NCBI GenBank assembly: GCA_017509255.1
Contig: JAFWQA010000007.1
Coordinates: forward strand, 1 to 64,000
Length of the DNA: 64,000 bases
Direction of reading: 5' to 3'
From: Clostridia bacterium
Lineage (GTDB): Bacteria; Bacillota; Clostridia; Christensenellales; Aristaeellaceae
The notes beneath the pieces are model-generated. The model saw only the letters and a list, made by a program, of their open reading frames with translations, was not told the origin of the DNA and did not search any database. The position numbers were made by a program, and so were the translations under genes. Shown here piece after piece: positions 23,715-34,600 of this stretch; the stretch's first letter is position 1, and every line of letters begins with the position of its first letter.

Positions 23715-25403
23715 TCATCTGGTTTGTCTGGCGAAGGTGTCCTTCAGGCCGACGGTGCGGTTGAAGACGGGGAGCTCCGGCGTGCTGTCCGGATCCTTGC
23801 AGAAGTAGCCGGTACGCAGGAACTGGAAGGAGCTGCCGGTCTCGGCGTCGGCCAGGCACTTTTCGGCATAGCCGCGGCGGACGGTCAGGCTGTCCGGATT
23901 CAGGCGGGAGATGAAGTCCTTCTTGTCGGCACCTTCCTCCTCCTCGTCCCCGAGGTCATCCACGAGGAGCGGCTCATAGAGGCGGGCTTCGACCGGGATG
24001 CTTCCCTCAGCGGGGACCCAGTGCAGCGTTTTGCCCTTGATCTTCCTGTCGGCGCCTTCGCTGCCGGAGAAGGAATCCAGGTCGACGGTGCAGCGGACCT
24101 CGGTGACATTGCCGTTTTCATCCTTGACGCATTCATCGCAGCGGACGATGTAGGCCCCCTTCAGGCGGACCTCATTGCCGGGGAACATGCGCTGGTACTT
24201 TTTGACCGGGACCTCCATGAAGTCGTCCCGCTCGATCCAGATCTCCCGGGAGAAGGGAAGCTCGCGGACGCCCATTTCCGGATGGTCCGGATGGTTTTCC
24301 AGCGTGACGGTCTTCGTTTCGCCATCGGGCCAGTTGGTCAGAACGACCTTGAGCGGGTCCAGCACGGCCATGACGCGGGGCGCGGTATTGCCCAGGTCAT
24401 CGCGCACACAGTGCTCCAGCACGGCAAAATCAACGACGGAATCCGCCTTGCTCATGCCGATGAGATCCACAAAATTGCGGATGGAGGCGGGGGTGTAGCC
24501 CCGGCGGCGCATGGCGCTCAGGGTGGGCATGCGGGGATCGTCCCAGCCGGCCACATAATGGCCCTCCACCAGCTGGCGGAGATAGCGCTTGCTCATGACG
24601 GTGCGCGTCATGTTCAGGCGGGAGAACTCGATCTGCCGCGGACGCGCGGGCAGGAGGTTCGCGCTCTTTTCCACCACCCAGTCATACAGGGGGCGGTGGA
24701 TCTCATACTCCAGGGAACACATGGAGTGGCTGATGCCTTCCAGGGCGTCGCCGATGGGATGGGCAAAGTCGTACATCGGGTAGATGCACCACTTGCTGCC
24801 GGTGCGCCAGTGCTCCTTGTACAGGATGCGGTACATGGCCGGGTCGCGCATGACGATGTTGGGGGAGGCCATGTCGATCTTCGCGCGGAGGGTCAGGCTG
24901 CCTTCCGGGAACTCGCCGGCACGCATGCGGCGGAAAAGATCCAGGCTTTCCTCAGCGGGGCGGTCCCGCCAGGGGCTGTTCTTTCCGGGCTCGGTGAGGG
25001 TGCCGCGGTATTCGCGCATCTCGTCCTTGCTCAGCTCGTCCACATAGGCCAGGCCGCGGCGGATCCAGTCCTCGGCGATCTCATAGCACTTGTCATAGTA
25101 ATCGGAGGCATAGAACTCCCCGCCGGTCCAGTGGAAGCCGAGCCAGTGGATGTCCTTTTTGATCGCGTTGACGTATTCCGTGTCCTCTTTGGCGGGGTTG
25201 GTGTCGTCAAAGCGCAGATTGCATTTGCCGCCGTATTTCTCCGCCGTCAGGAAGTCCATGATCAGGGCCTTGCAGTGGCCGATGTGCATGTATCCGTTCG
25301 GTTCCGGAGGGAAGCGGGTATGTATTTCGGTATAACGGCCTTCAGCCAGGTCCTGATCGATCGCGTCCCAGATAAAATTGGAGCGGGAGGCTGCCTCTTC
25401 CAT
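23715..25403 (-). CDS. glnS: Glutaminyl-tRNA synthetase
   Basis: This 562-residue enzyme charges tRNA-Gln directly with glutamine. It shows TRFPPEPNGYMHIGHCKA (HIGH at about 40-43), the RFDDTNPAKEDTEYVNAI segment, YPMYDFAHPIGDALEGISHSMCSLEYE, and the VMSKRYLRQLV KMSKS-type loop. The C-terminal beta-barrel anticodon-binding domains follow. ATG 25403 has the ribosome site GAAAGGACGG. The frame extends 27 codons upstream through the promoter and is rejected. GlnRS is patchy in Firmicutes, many of which use GatCAB instead, and its clustering with gltX and both cognate tRNAs is notable. Confidence 0.96.
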   Translation of the reverse strand: MEEAASRSNFIWDAIDQDLAEGRYTEIHTRFPPEPNGYMHIGHCKALIMDFLTAEKYGGKCNLRFDDTNPAKEDTEYVNAIKKDIHWLGFHWTGGEFYASDYYDKCYEIAEDWIRRGLAYVDELSKDEMREYRGTLTEPGKNSPWRDRPAEESLDLFRRMRAGEFPEGSLTLRAKIDMASPNIVMRDPAMYRILYKEHWRTGSKWCIYPMYDFAHPIGDALEGISHSMCSLEYEIHRPLYDWVVEKSANLLPARPRQIEFSRLNMTRTVMSKRYLRQLVEGHYVAGWDDPRMPTLSAMRRRGYTPASIRNFVDLIGMSKADSVVDFAVLEHCVRDDLGNTAPRVMAVLDPLKVVLTNWPDGETKTVTLENHPDHPEMGVRELPFSREIWIERDDFMEVPVKKYQRMFPGNEVRLKGAYIVRCDECVKDENGNVTEVRCTVDLDSFSGSEGADRKIKGKTLHWVPAEGSIPVEARLYEPLLVDDLGDEEEEGADKKDFISRLNPDSLTVRRGYAEKCLADAETGSSFQFLRTGYFCKDPDSTPELPVFNRTVGLKDTFARQTR

Positions 25404-25455
25404 AGGATTAACCGTCCTTTCACAGGGCCGAGTTTCGTCAGCCCGATTAAATTTT

Positions 25456-25484
25456 ATTATATAGGAAAGGGAAGAAGGGGTCAA
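25456..25484 (-). promoter_or_regulatory. Promoter of glnS-gltX-aldolase operon
   Basis: On the minus strand: TTGACC (25479-25484), 17 bases, TATAAT (25456-25461). The short leader leaves no room for a T-box. Confidence 0.8.
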
Positions 25485-25514
25485 GGATTTCCGAAAGGAG
25501 GGCAGACGGGAAAG

Positions 25515-25546
25515 AAAAAACCGGGCCTTTCCGAAGAAATGCCCGG
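25515..25546 (-). terminator. Terminator of Ig-like protein gene
   Basis: CCGGGC (25521-25526) pairs with GCCCGG (25541-25546). The minus strand continues in TTTTTT (25515-25520). Confidence 0.75.
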
Positions 25547-25567
25547 CGGGGAAGACGTGTCCGGAGG

Positions 25568-26869
25568 TCAGTTGACCTTGATCTTTATCTTGGCGGTCAG
25601 GCCGTTTTCCGTCTTGACCGTGACGGTGACGGTACCCTTTTTGACGCCCTTGACAACACCTTTGGAGGTGACGGTGGCGATCTTTTTGTTGCTGCTGGTC
25701 CAGGTCAGCTTGCTTTCCGCCTTCGCGGGCGCCAGCGTGGCGTTCAGCTTCAGGGTCTTGCCCTGCTTCAGCGTGACGGTGCCCTTCCTGTCCAGGGTGA
25801 TCTTGGTGGGCTTCGGCGGATCGACCGTGATCTTGCAGGTGGCCTTCTTGCCGTCAGCGCGCTTGCAGGTGACGGTGACGGTGCCCTTCTTCAGCGCCTT
25901 GACGACGCCGGTGGAAGAGACTGTGGCGATCTTTTTGTTGCTGCTGGTCCAGGTGAATTTCTCCGCGGAGCTGACCAGGTCATTCGTGGGCTTGAGGGTC
26001 AGCGATTTGCCGATGACCAGAGTCGCTTTGGACTTGGAAAGCGTGTATTTGGCCGAGGAGGTTTTGCCGGTCAGCGTGATGTTCAGGGTGAAGGAAGCGC
26101 GTTTGGCTCCGATCGCGTAGCAGGTCTTGCCGTCCACCTTACGGGATTTGTGGCTATAGGTGCTGACAAGAAGCTGCACCTTTTTGCCCGCGGCATGCTT
26201 GGAAAGATTGATGTAGCTGCTCTTTCCCAGCGAGGTGAAGTAGGTGGAAGCGTTCATGGGCGGAGTGATGAAAGCCAGGCTGCTGTCCGAGATCCAGGTC
26301 AGGGCGTCCGTCTTGATCTGCAGGAAGTAGTCATCCCGCAGGGTCAGGTTGAGGGTCTTATCCTTGGTGCCCTTCAGGTTCACGGTGTAGACTTTGGAAT
26401 TTGTGCCGGGCTTGTCGGAATTCTTTTTGACGGTGACGTCCACCTTGACGACGTAGGCGCTTTCATAGAAGTTACTGCCTATTCTCCAGATGGAGGAAAT
26501 ACCGTAGGTATGCTTTCCCGCTTTGGCAGTAAAGTTCCAAAGAGGAACGGCGGTTACATCCAGATAGGTCCATTTGCCGTTGACCTTCTCGTAAATACCG
26601 TACAGATCTGTGGTGGACGCCGGCTGCCAGCAGAGGTAGACACGGGTGTTGACCGTGGTAGCCTTCAGGCCGGAGGGCGGATCGATCCAGCTGACGTAGG
26701 AAAGGCCTTTGGCGACCGGCGCGCCGGCATTGCCGTTCAGGACGGCGGCGGCTATGGGCTCGGGCAGGCGTTCCGTTTCCTGACTGATGAAGATCATATC
26801 CTCCGCAAGGGAAAGGGAACAGCTGAACAGCAGGATCAGGGCAAGAAGCATGGAAAGGCACTTTTTCAT
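25568..26869 (-). CDS. Secreted Ig-like (BIG_2) domain protein
   Basis: This 433-residue exported protein has a signal peptide (1-22). A fibronectin-III-like region follows (about 60-150, PPSGLKATTVNTRVYLCWQP), then a middle domain (about 155-270). Two BIG_2 Ig-like domains end the protein (about 275-355 and 357-433), each with WTSSNKKIATV and GVVKxxKKGTVTVT. Such domains form adhesive or spacer modules on bacterial surfaces. No wall anchor or catalytic domain is visible. It is monocistronic, with its own promoter and terminator. Confidence 0.85.
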   Translation of the reverse strand: MKKCLSMLLALILLFSCSLSLAEDMIFISQETERLPEPIAAAVLNGNAGAPVAKGLSYVSWIDPPSGLKATTVNTRVYLCWQPASTTDLYGIYEKVNGKWTYLDVTAVPLWNFTAKAGKHTYGISSIWRIGSNFYESAYVVKVDVTVKKNSDKPGTNSKVYTVNLKGTKDKTLNLTLRDDYFLQIKTDALTWISDSSLAFITPPMNASTYFTSLGKSSYINLSKHAAGKKVQLLVSTYSHKSRKVDGKTCYAIGAKRASFTLNITLTGKTSSAKYTLSKSKATLVIGKSLTLKPTNDLVSSAEKFTWTSSNKKIATVSSTGVVKALKKGTVTVTCKRADGKKATCKITVDPPKPTKITLDRKGTVTLKQGKTLKLNATLAPAKAESKLTWTSSNKKIATVTSKGVVKGVKKGTVTVTVKTENGLTAKIKIKVN

Positions 26870-26926
26870 GTCGGCGGTCTCCAGTCATTTTTCACGGTCA
26901 GTACAGTCAAAACCCAACTGTAATAA

Positions 26927-26955
26927 AATGTAATGTAATTTACAGCAAAAGTCAA
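26927..26955 (-). promoter_or_regulatory. Promoter of Ig-like protein gene
   Basis: On the minus strand: TTGACT (26950-26955), 17 bases, TACATT (26927-26932). Confidence 0.55.
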
Positions 26956-27065
26956 TTTGCAATATGAAGAATTACGGATACAAATTTCCTAAAAAATTAT
27001 TAATTTTGTTACAATTGTGCGAAAAAAATCATACAAAACACCTTTTCAAAAAGCACATTATCGTG

Positions 27066-27071
27066 TATAAT
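27066..27071 (+). promoter_or_regulatory. -10 element of ireB
   Basis: TATAAT, with a weak TTTTCA 17 bases upstream (27043-27048), in an AT-rich intergenic region. Confidence 0.55.
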
Positions 27072-27104
27072 CATACAGAAAGCTATACCAAGGAGTGATT
27101 TGCA

Positions 27105-27359
27105 GTGAGCGAACCCTTCAGCACGATGAAGTTCAACCCCATTCAGGAAACGGGGAACGAAGCGCATGATATCATCGTCTATGTTTATCAGGCGCTGCAG
27201 GCCAAGGGCTACGACCCCATCACACAGCTGGTTGGCTACCTGATTTCCGGCGACCCCACCTACATCACCAGTTACAATTCAGCGCGCAGCATGATCTGCC
27301 GGCTGGAGAGGGACGAGATCCTTGAGGAGCTTGTCCGGACCTACCTCGGAAAAAAGTGA
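27105..27359 (+). CDS. ireB: IreB family regulatory phosphoprotein
   Basis: This 84-residue protein carries the conserved family core: [49 protein letters not shown] and [10 protein letters not shown]-like end. In Enterococcus, IreB is a small cytosolic protein phosphorylated by the PASTA kinase IreK and linked to cephalosporin resistance. The protein opens with SEPFSTMKF, which includes candidate Thr phosphosites. The start is GTG with an AAGGAGTG ribosome site. In most Firmicutes it sits next to ruvX and a DUF1292 gene, but here it is alone, with a terminator directly after. Confidence 0.93.
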   Translation: MSEPFSTMKFNPIQETGNEAHDIIVYVYQALQAKGYDPITQLVGYLISGDPTYITSYNSARSMICRLERDEILEELVRTYLGKK

Positions 27360-27368
27360 CGGAAACGC

Positions 27369-27398
27369 CGGTGTCAGGGTGACACCGCTTTTCCTTTT
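27369..27398 (+). terminator. Terminator of ireB
   Basis: CGGTGTCA (27369-27376), GGG, TGACACCG (27380-27387), then a T-rich run. Confidence 0.85.
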
Positions 27399-27455
27399 TG
27401 GAGAAGCGGGTATTACGGCACGCTCAGGCGCGCCGGGGAAAGGATGGATCAAGGA

Positions 27456-29609
27456 ATGAAAAAGCGTTTGCTGACCGCGGTTCTGGCCCTGTGCCTGGCA
27501 GCCGCGGCTTTGATGCCCGCGGCGTTCGCCGCGGACGTGTTCCGCTTCGCGGAGAAGAGCCTGGACCTCTTTGAGGGAGAAAACGGGTATGTGGACCTGG
27601 TGCGCGAGGGAAAACAGGCAGAGGACGGAGTCATCACCTGGACCAGCAGCAGGCCGTCCGTCGCGACCGTGGATGAGAACGGGATCATCACGGCTGTCAG
27701 CCTGGGGAACGCCAATATCGTGGCCCGGATCACGATCGGCAACAGGCGCTGGGACGCCCAGCTGCGCGTGAACGTGAAGCGCCGGGTGGAGAGCGTTGCC
27801 CTGAACACGGAGAGGCTGGCCGTTTTTGAGCGGAACGATCCCGACATCATGCCGCTGCTGGCGGAAAACGCGGAGCCGGCGCCCGCGGACGCCCTGAACC
27901 CCGATGAGGTTCCCGCCGCGGAGCCCGGGACGGAGCCGCTGCCCCGGGTGCTGGTTTTCCTGACGGGGCGGAGCACGGACTTCCGGACGGCTGTGGAGCC
28001 CAGGGACGCGAGCGACCGGGCGGTGGTATACACCTCCTCCGATCCCGAAATATTCAAGATCAACAACGCCAACGGGCGCGCCCTGAAAGCCGGCGAATGC
28101 GAGCTGACCGTCGCCAGCCGACAGAACCCCGAGGTGACCGAGCAGTGGCACATCCTGGTGCTGCAGCCGGTGACCGGCGTGAAGGTGACCTCCGATACGA
28201 AGCAGACCTTCGTCGGGGACTCGCTGCAGCTGGGCGTGACCTATCAGCCGGAAAACGCCGGGCTGAAGGCCGTGACCTGGACCTCCGGAAACCCGAAGGT
28301 CGCCGCCGTGGATGAATACGGCACGGTGATCGGCCTCAAGAGAGGCGCCGTGACCATCACCGCCAAGGCGAAGGACGGCTCCGGCAAGGCCGGCAGCATC
28401 AACATCACCGTGGCGCAGCAGGCCGAAGAAGTACAGATCAAGCAGACCGAGCTGAACCTGGCCGCGGGCGAGCGCGCGAACCTGAACGTGACCGTGCTGC
28501 CGAGCGACGCCAACGACAAGCACGTGACCTGGGTCTCCTCCGACGAAGGCGTGGCGACCGTGGACAAGACCGGCCGGGTGACCGCCGTAGGCCGCGGCCA
28601 GTGCATGATCACCGCCATCAGCGTTTCCAACGCGGGAGCCGCGGCGGCGGTGCCGGTGAACGTGATCCAGAAGGCGAAGGAGATCCGTTTCCTGAGCGAC
28701 AAGCCGAGCGTGAAGGTGAATGAGACCGTGCAGCTGGAGTGGACGGTGCTGCCTGAGGATACGGACATCAAGGCCGTGACCTGGACGAGCGCTAATCCCC
28801 GCGTGGCCACCGTGGATGCCAACGGCCTGGTGACCGGCCTGCAGCGCGGCACCGTGAAGATCACCGCGAAGACGACGGACGGCTCCAACCGGACCGCGGC
28901 CATCAACGTATCCGTGATCCAGCCGGTGACCGGCATCCACCTGAAGTGGCAGGATGAGTTCCACATCCAGATCGGGAACACCTCCACGGTGACCGCCATC
29001 GTGGAGCCGACCAACGCGAACAACCAGAACGTGATCTGGTCCATCGACGACGAGATGCTGGCCTCCGTGCGGGGCAGCAAGAACGTCGGCTACGTGACCG
29101 GGCGCGGCCACGGCTACGCCGTGATCACGGCTGTGACCGAGGAGGGCGGATTTGCCGCCCAGGGCGTGCTGCGCGTGACGGACTACAACCGGACCGCCGT
29201 CGTGGATGACATTTACATCGAGAACGAAAAGATCCGGCTTGTTTTCCGCAACCGCAATGATTTCGCGCTGAAGGAGATCTACTTTGAGGTGGAGCTGCTG
29301 GATGCCGACGGCAAACCGCTGCCCTGCAACAAGGACGGGAGCAACGTTTTCCACGGGAAATACCCGCTGGAGCTGCTGCCGGAGGGAAGGACACAGCACA
29401 ACCAGTTCAAATTTACCGACTATGTGCAGCCCGAGCAGCGCATCGGCATGGCGACGGTGTACATCACCGGCTGGAAGGATGAGACGGGATATACCTGGAA
29501 CATCGGCAGCAGGAAGGAAATGCCCACCCTGTACACGCGCCAGAACCTGCCCACCTCCACCCCCGCGCCGGATCAGCCGACTCCGACGCCCAAGCCCCCC
29601 AAGAATTAA
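27456..29609 (+). CDS. Large secreted multi-BIG_2 Ig-like protein
   Basis: This 717-residue exported protein has a signal peptide (MKKRLLTAVLALCLAAAALM) and about six BIG_2-type repeats across residues 25-575. Typical marks are VTWTSxNPKVAxVDxxGxVxGLxRGxVTITA and TTDGSN/KDGSG turns. The second repeat carries an acidic Ala/Pro-rich insertion. A C-terminal domain of about 100 residues without a recognised family follows (YIENEKIRLVFRNRNDFALK), then a Pro/Thr tail. It is probably a surface adhesin or scaffold. ATG 27456 is preferred because the signal peptide starts there and GAAAGGATG precedes it at usable spacing, although ATG 27444 is also in frame. It lies 27 bases before mnmG and may be co-transcribed. 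Confidence 0.82.
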   Translation: MKKRLLTAVLALCLAAAALMPAAFAADVFRFAEKSLDLFEGENGYVDLVREGKQAEDGVITWTSSRPSVATVDENGIITAVSLGNANIVARITIGNRRWDAQLRVNVKRRVESVALNTERLAVFERNDPDIMPLLAENAEPAPADALNPDEVPAAEPGTEPLPRVLVFLTGRSTDFRTAVEPRDASDRAVVYTSSDPEIFKINNANGRALKAGECELTVASRQNPEVTEQWHILVLQPVTGVKVTSDTKQTFVGDSLQLGVTYQPENAGLKAVTWTSGNPKVAAVDEYGTVIGLKRGAVTITAKAKDGSGKAGSINITVAQQAEEVQIKQTELNLAAGERANLNVTVLPSDANDKHVTWVSSDEGVATVDKTGRVTAVGRGQCMITAISVSNAGAAAAVPVNVIQKAKEIRFLSDKPSVKVNETVQLEWTVLPEDTDIKAVTWTSANPRVATVDANGLVTGLQRGTVKITAKTTDGSNRTAAINVSVIQPVTGIHLKWQDEFHIQIGNTSTVTAIVEPTNANNQNVIWSIDDEMLASVRGSKNVGYVTGRGHGYAVITAVTEEGGFAAQGVLRVTDYNRTAVVDDIYIENEKIRLVFRNRNDFALKEIYFEVELLDADGKPLPCNKDGSNVFHGKYPLELLPEGRTQHNQFKFTDYVQPEQRIGMATVYITGWKDETGYTWNIGSRKEMPTLYTRQNLPTSTPAPDQPTPTPKPPKN

Positions 29610-29636
29610 CAATCCGGACAGAAGGGATATGAAACC

Positions 29637-31514
<1,878 letters not shown>

Positions 31515-31554
31515 GTGAAGGCGGCCCCTCACCCCCATCCATAAATGAATGATG

Positions 31555-31585
31555 AAAAAGCCCGCTGCGAAAGCAGCGGGCTTTT
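31555..31585. terminator. Bidirectional terminator between mnmG and the adenylation-ACP-AONS gene
   Basis: GCCCGCTGC (31560-31568), GAAA, GCAGCGGGC (31573-31581), with TTTT on the plus side and A5 (T5 on the minus strand) on the other. Confidence 0.9.
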
Positions 31586-31615
31586 GTGACATCAGAAAGG
31601 GCTCAGCGAAGCCGG

Positions 31616-34600
31616 TCAGTCGTAGTCGCGGCGGGGGAGCTCGATGCCGAAGTCTTTGGCGGTCTGTTCCAGGATATCCAGCGCGCGCTCGATCTGCTCG
31701 GGCTTATGCTCGCTGATCACGCAGAAGCGGAGGCGGGCCTTGCCCTTGGGAACCGCGGGATACATGGCCGGGGGAACGCTGACGCCGCGCTTTTTGAGCT
31801 CATTGGAGAGCAGCCAGGCATCCTCATCCTTGCCGACGAGGACCGGCAGGACGGCCGTTTCGCCGGCCAGACAGATATCCAGATGGCGGCGGCGGGCGCT
31901 GTCCGCGAAGGCCTTGATGGCGGTGCGGAGGTTCTCCATGATCTGCGGGTTGGAGCGCAGCTGGCGGATGGCCTCCAGGGAGCCGGCGGCCAGCGCGGGG
32001 CTCATGCCGACGCTGAAGACGAAGCCGGGCATGTTGTAGCGCAGGTACTCGATCAGGCTGCGTTTGCCGGCCAGATAGCCGCCGCAGGTGCCGAGGCCCT
32101 TGGACAGGGTGCCGTATTTGATATCGATATCGTAGCCGTCCAGGCCGAAGTATTCGTCCACACCGCCGCCGGTTTTGCCGATGACGCAGGCGCTGTGCGC
32201 CTCATCCACCATCAGGAAGCAGCCGTACTGCTTCTTGAGCCGGACGAACTCCGGCACGGGGGCGATGTCGCCGTCCATGCTGTAGACGCCCTCGATGACG
32301 ATGAGCACCTTCTCGTAGAAGTTCCGCTGCGCCTTGAGGATGTTCTCCAGCGCGGCGTAGTCATTATGCGGGAAGGGGCGCGCCGTGGAGCCGGAAAGCT
32401 TGCAGCCCTGCTCGATGGAGTTGTGGGCCAGCGCGTCGTAGAGGATCATGTCGTTCTTGCCGCAGAAGTTGCCGATGAAGGTGACGTTGGTGGAATGCCC
32501 GCCGACGCAGACGATGGCGTCCTCGGTGTGCTTCCAGTCCGCCAGCTCCTTTTCCAGCTCGCGGTGGATCATTTTTTCACCGGCCAGGAGGCGGCTGCCG
32601 CTGGCGCTGGTGCCGTATTTGTCGATGGCGGCCTTGGCGGCTTCCTTGACTTCCTTGCGGCCGCTCATGCCGACGTAGTTGTAGCTGCCGAACTCCAGGA
32701 TCTCTTTGCCGTCCACAATGCCGGTATCCAGCAGGGGGGACTCGTGGCAGATGAAGTAGGGGTTGTCGCCGCCGGCGGCCAGGTCCTCCTCACGCTTGAG
32801 GAAGGTCATGTATTCGGGGGTGTCCTCGAAGCGGGTGATCGGGATGACCGGCTCCCGCTCGGCGGGGGCGGCGGCAGCGGAAGCTTCGGGCGCCTGGGTC
32901 AGACGCTCGATCACGTGGGCCATATCGTTCACGGTGGCGCAGTTGCCGTATTCCTCGGCGGGAATGGTGATGCCCCATTCCTCCTCGATCTTCAGGGCCA
33001 TGCTGAGCACCTGCAGGCTGTCGCCCTGCAGATCCTCAATGAAGTTGGCCGTATCGGAGATCTCGCTTTCCGGGATCTCCAGCGTATCGGCATAGAGCTT
33101 GCGGATCTTCGCTTTGATGTCCTCGCGGGCGGACTCCCTGCTTTCGGAGGGAAGGGAAACGGCCACCTCGCTGCCGGCGGACTGCGTGTGCAGGTCCAGC
33201 TCGCGGTAGTTCATTTCCTTTTCGTCATACATGCGCTTGAGCTCGATGCGCTTGACCTTGATGCCGCTGACCAGGGGCAGGGGATCCGGCGTGACGAGCA
33301 CGCGGTTGAGCTGCGTGTACAGGGGCAGGCGCACGTTGACCGCGGCAACGCGGCCGGCCAGGGAATTCAGGAAGGCGGTATCGCCGTAATTGTCCCCCAC
33401 GTTCAGCACGAGGGCCACGTCCTCATTGCTGTCCCGCTTGTTGCGGCGCAGGCCGACCACGCAGGCCTGCTCCACGCCCGGCAGGCCGGAGAAGGCATCC
33501 TCCAGATCGTCCGGATAGATGTTTTCGCCGGATTCGTTGACGATGACGTCCTTCAGGCGGCCGCGGATGTAGATACGGCCGGATTTGTCCATGCGGACGA
33601 TGTCCCCGGTGGGATACCAGCCGCCGTCCATCGTGTCCGGAGGCAGGATGGCGCCTTCTTTGACACGGGCGGAGTGGATGCTCTTTCCGCGGATCTGGAG
33701 CTCGCCGACGCCCTCGGCGGCATGGTCGCCCACAAGGCGGTATTCAATGGTCTCAAAGGGCTTGCCGACGCTGCCGCCGAGGCGGTGGCCCAGGCGGACG
33801 CTGGTCTCAAAGCCCGTGATGGCGGTCTCCGTCATGCCGTAGCCGGTGATGGTGCAGTAGCCCACGGAGTTCAGGGCGCGCAGGGTCGAGGTCGGGGTAT
33901 GGCTGCCGCCGAGAATGATGCACTCCACGTCCGTGCCCAGCATATTCTTTGTGACGGAGGCGAAGAGCTTCTTTTCGGCGAAGCGGAGCGCCTTGTCGGG
34001 AGCGATCAGCTGGGCGCCGAGGGAGATCGCGCTCATGACATGGAACAGGCCGCGTTTGACGGCGGGCTGTTTTTTGATATTCTTTTTCAGCGCCTTGGCC
34101 AGGCTGGTGCCGACCAGCGGGACCACCACGATCAGGTGGGGTTTGAGGCGCTGGCAGGTTTTGAGGATGGAATCGGGCGTGCGATCCTGCAGGAAGAGGT
34201 TCGCCATGCCCATGAAGCCGCCCCAGATGACGTTGGCCATGAAGCCGAACACATGGTGGAAGGGCAGGAAGGCCAGGAAACGGCGGGTCTCGTCACCGAT
34301 GACGCGCTTGGCTTCCCGGTGGACCAGCTCGCTGTTGAGGGCCTGGGCGCACAGCGCCGCGTGGTCATAGGCGAAGATGCGGCTGCGGCCGGTGGTGCCG
34401 CTGGTGCAGATGGCGACGTGATCGCCCCAGACCGGAGTGAAAGCGCCCTTGCGGACGGCCGTGACAACATGGCTGAAGTCGATCTGGCGGTAGTCCGCGG
34501 GAAGACGCCGGGGCTTTCTGGTGATGAGCATGCGGCAGCCCGCCTCATCCATCAGGCTCTGGATCATCGGATCCGCGGCGGAAGCGTCCAGCAGCAGCAC

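Noticed and set aside
25404-25460. T-box riboswitch for glnS-gltX
   Set aside because: The leader is only about 50 bases, too short for a T-box, with no stem I or antiterminator pattern.
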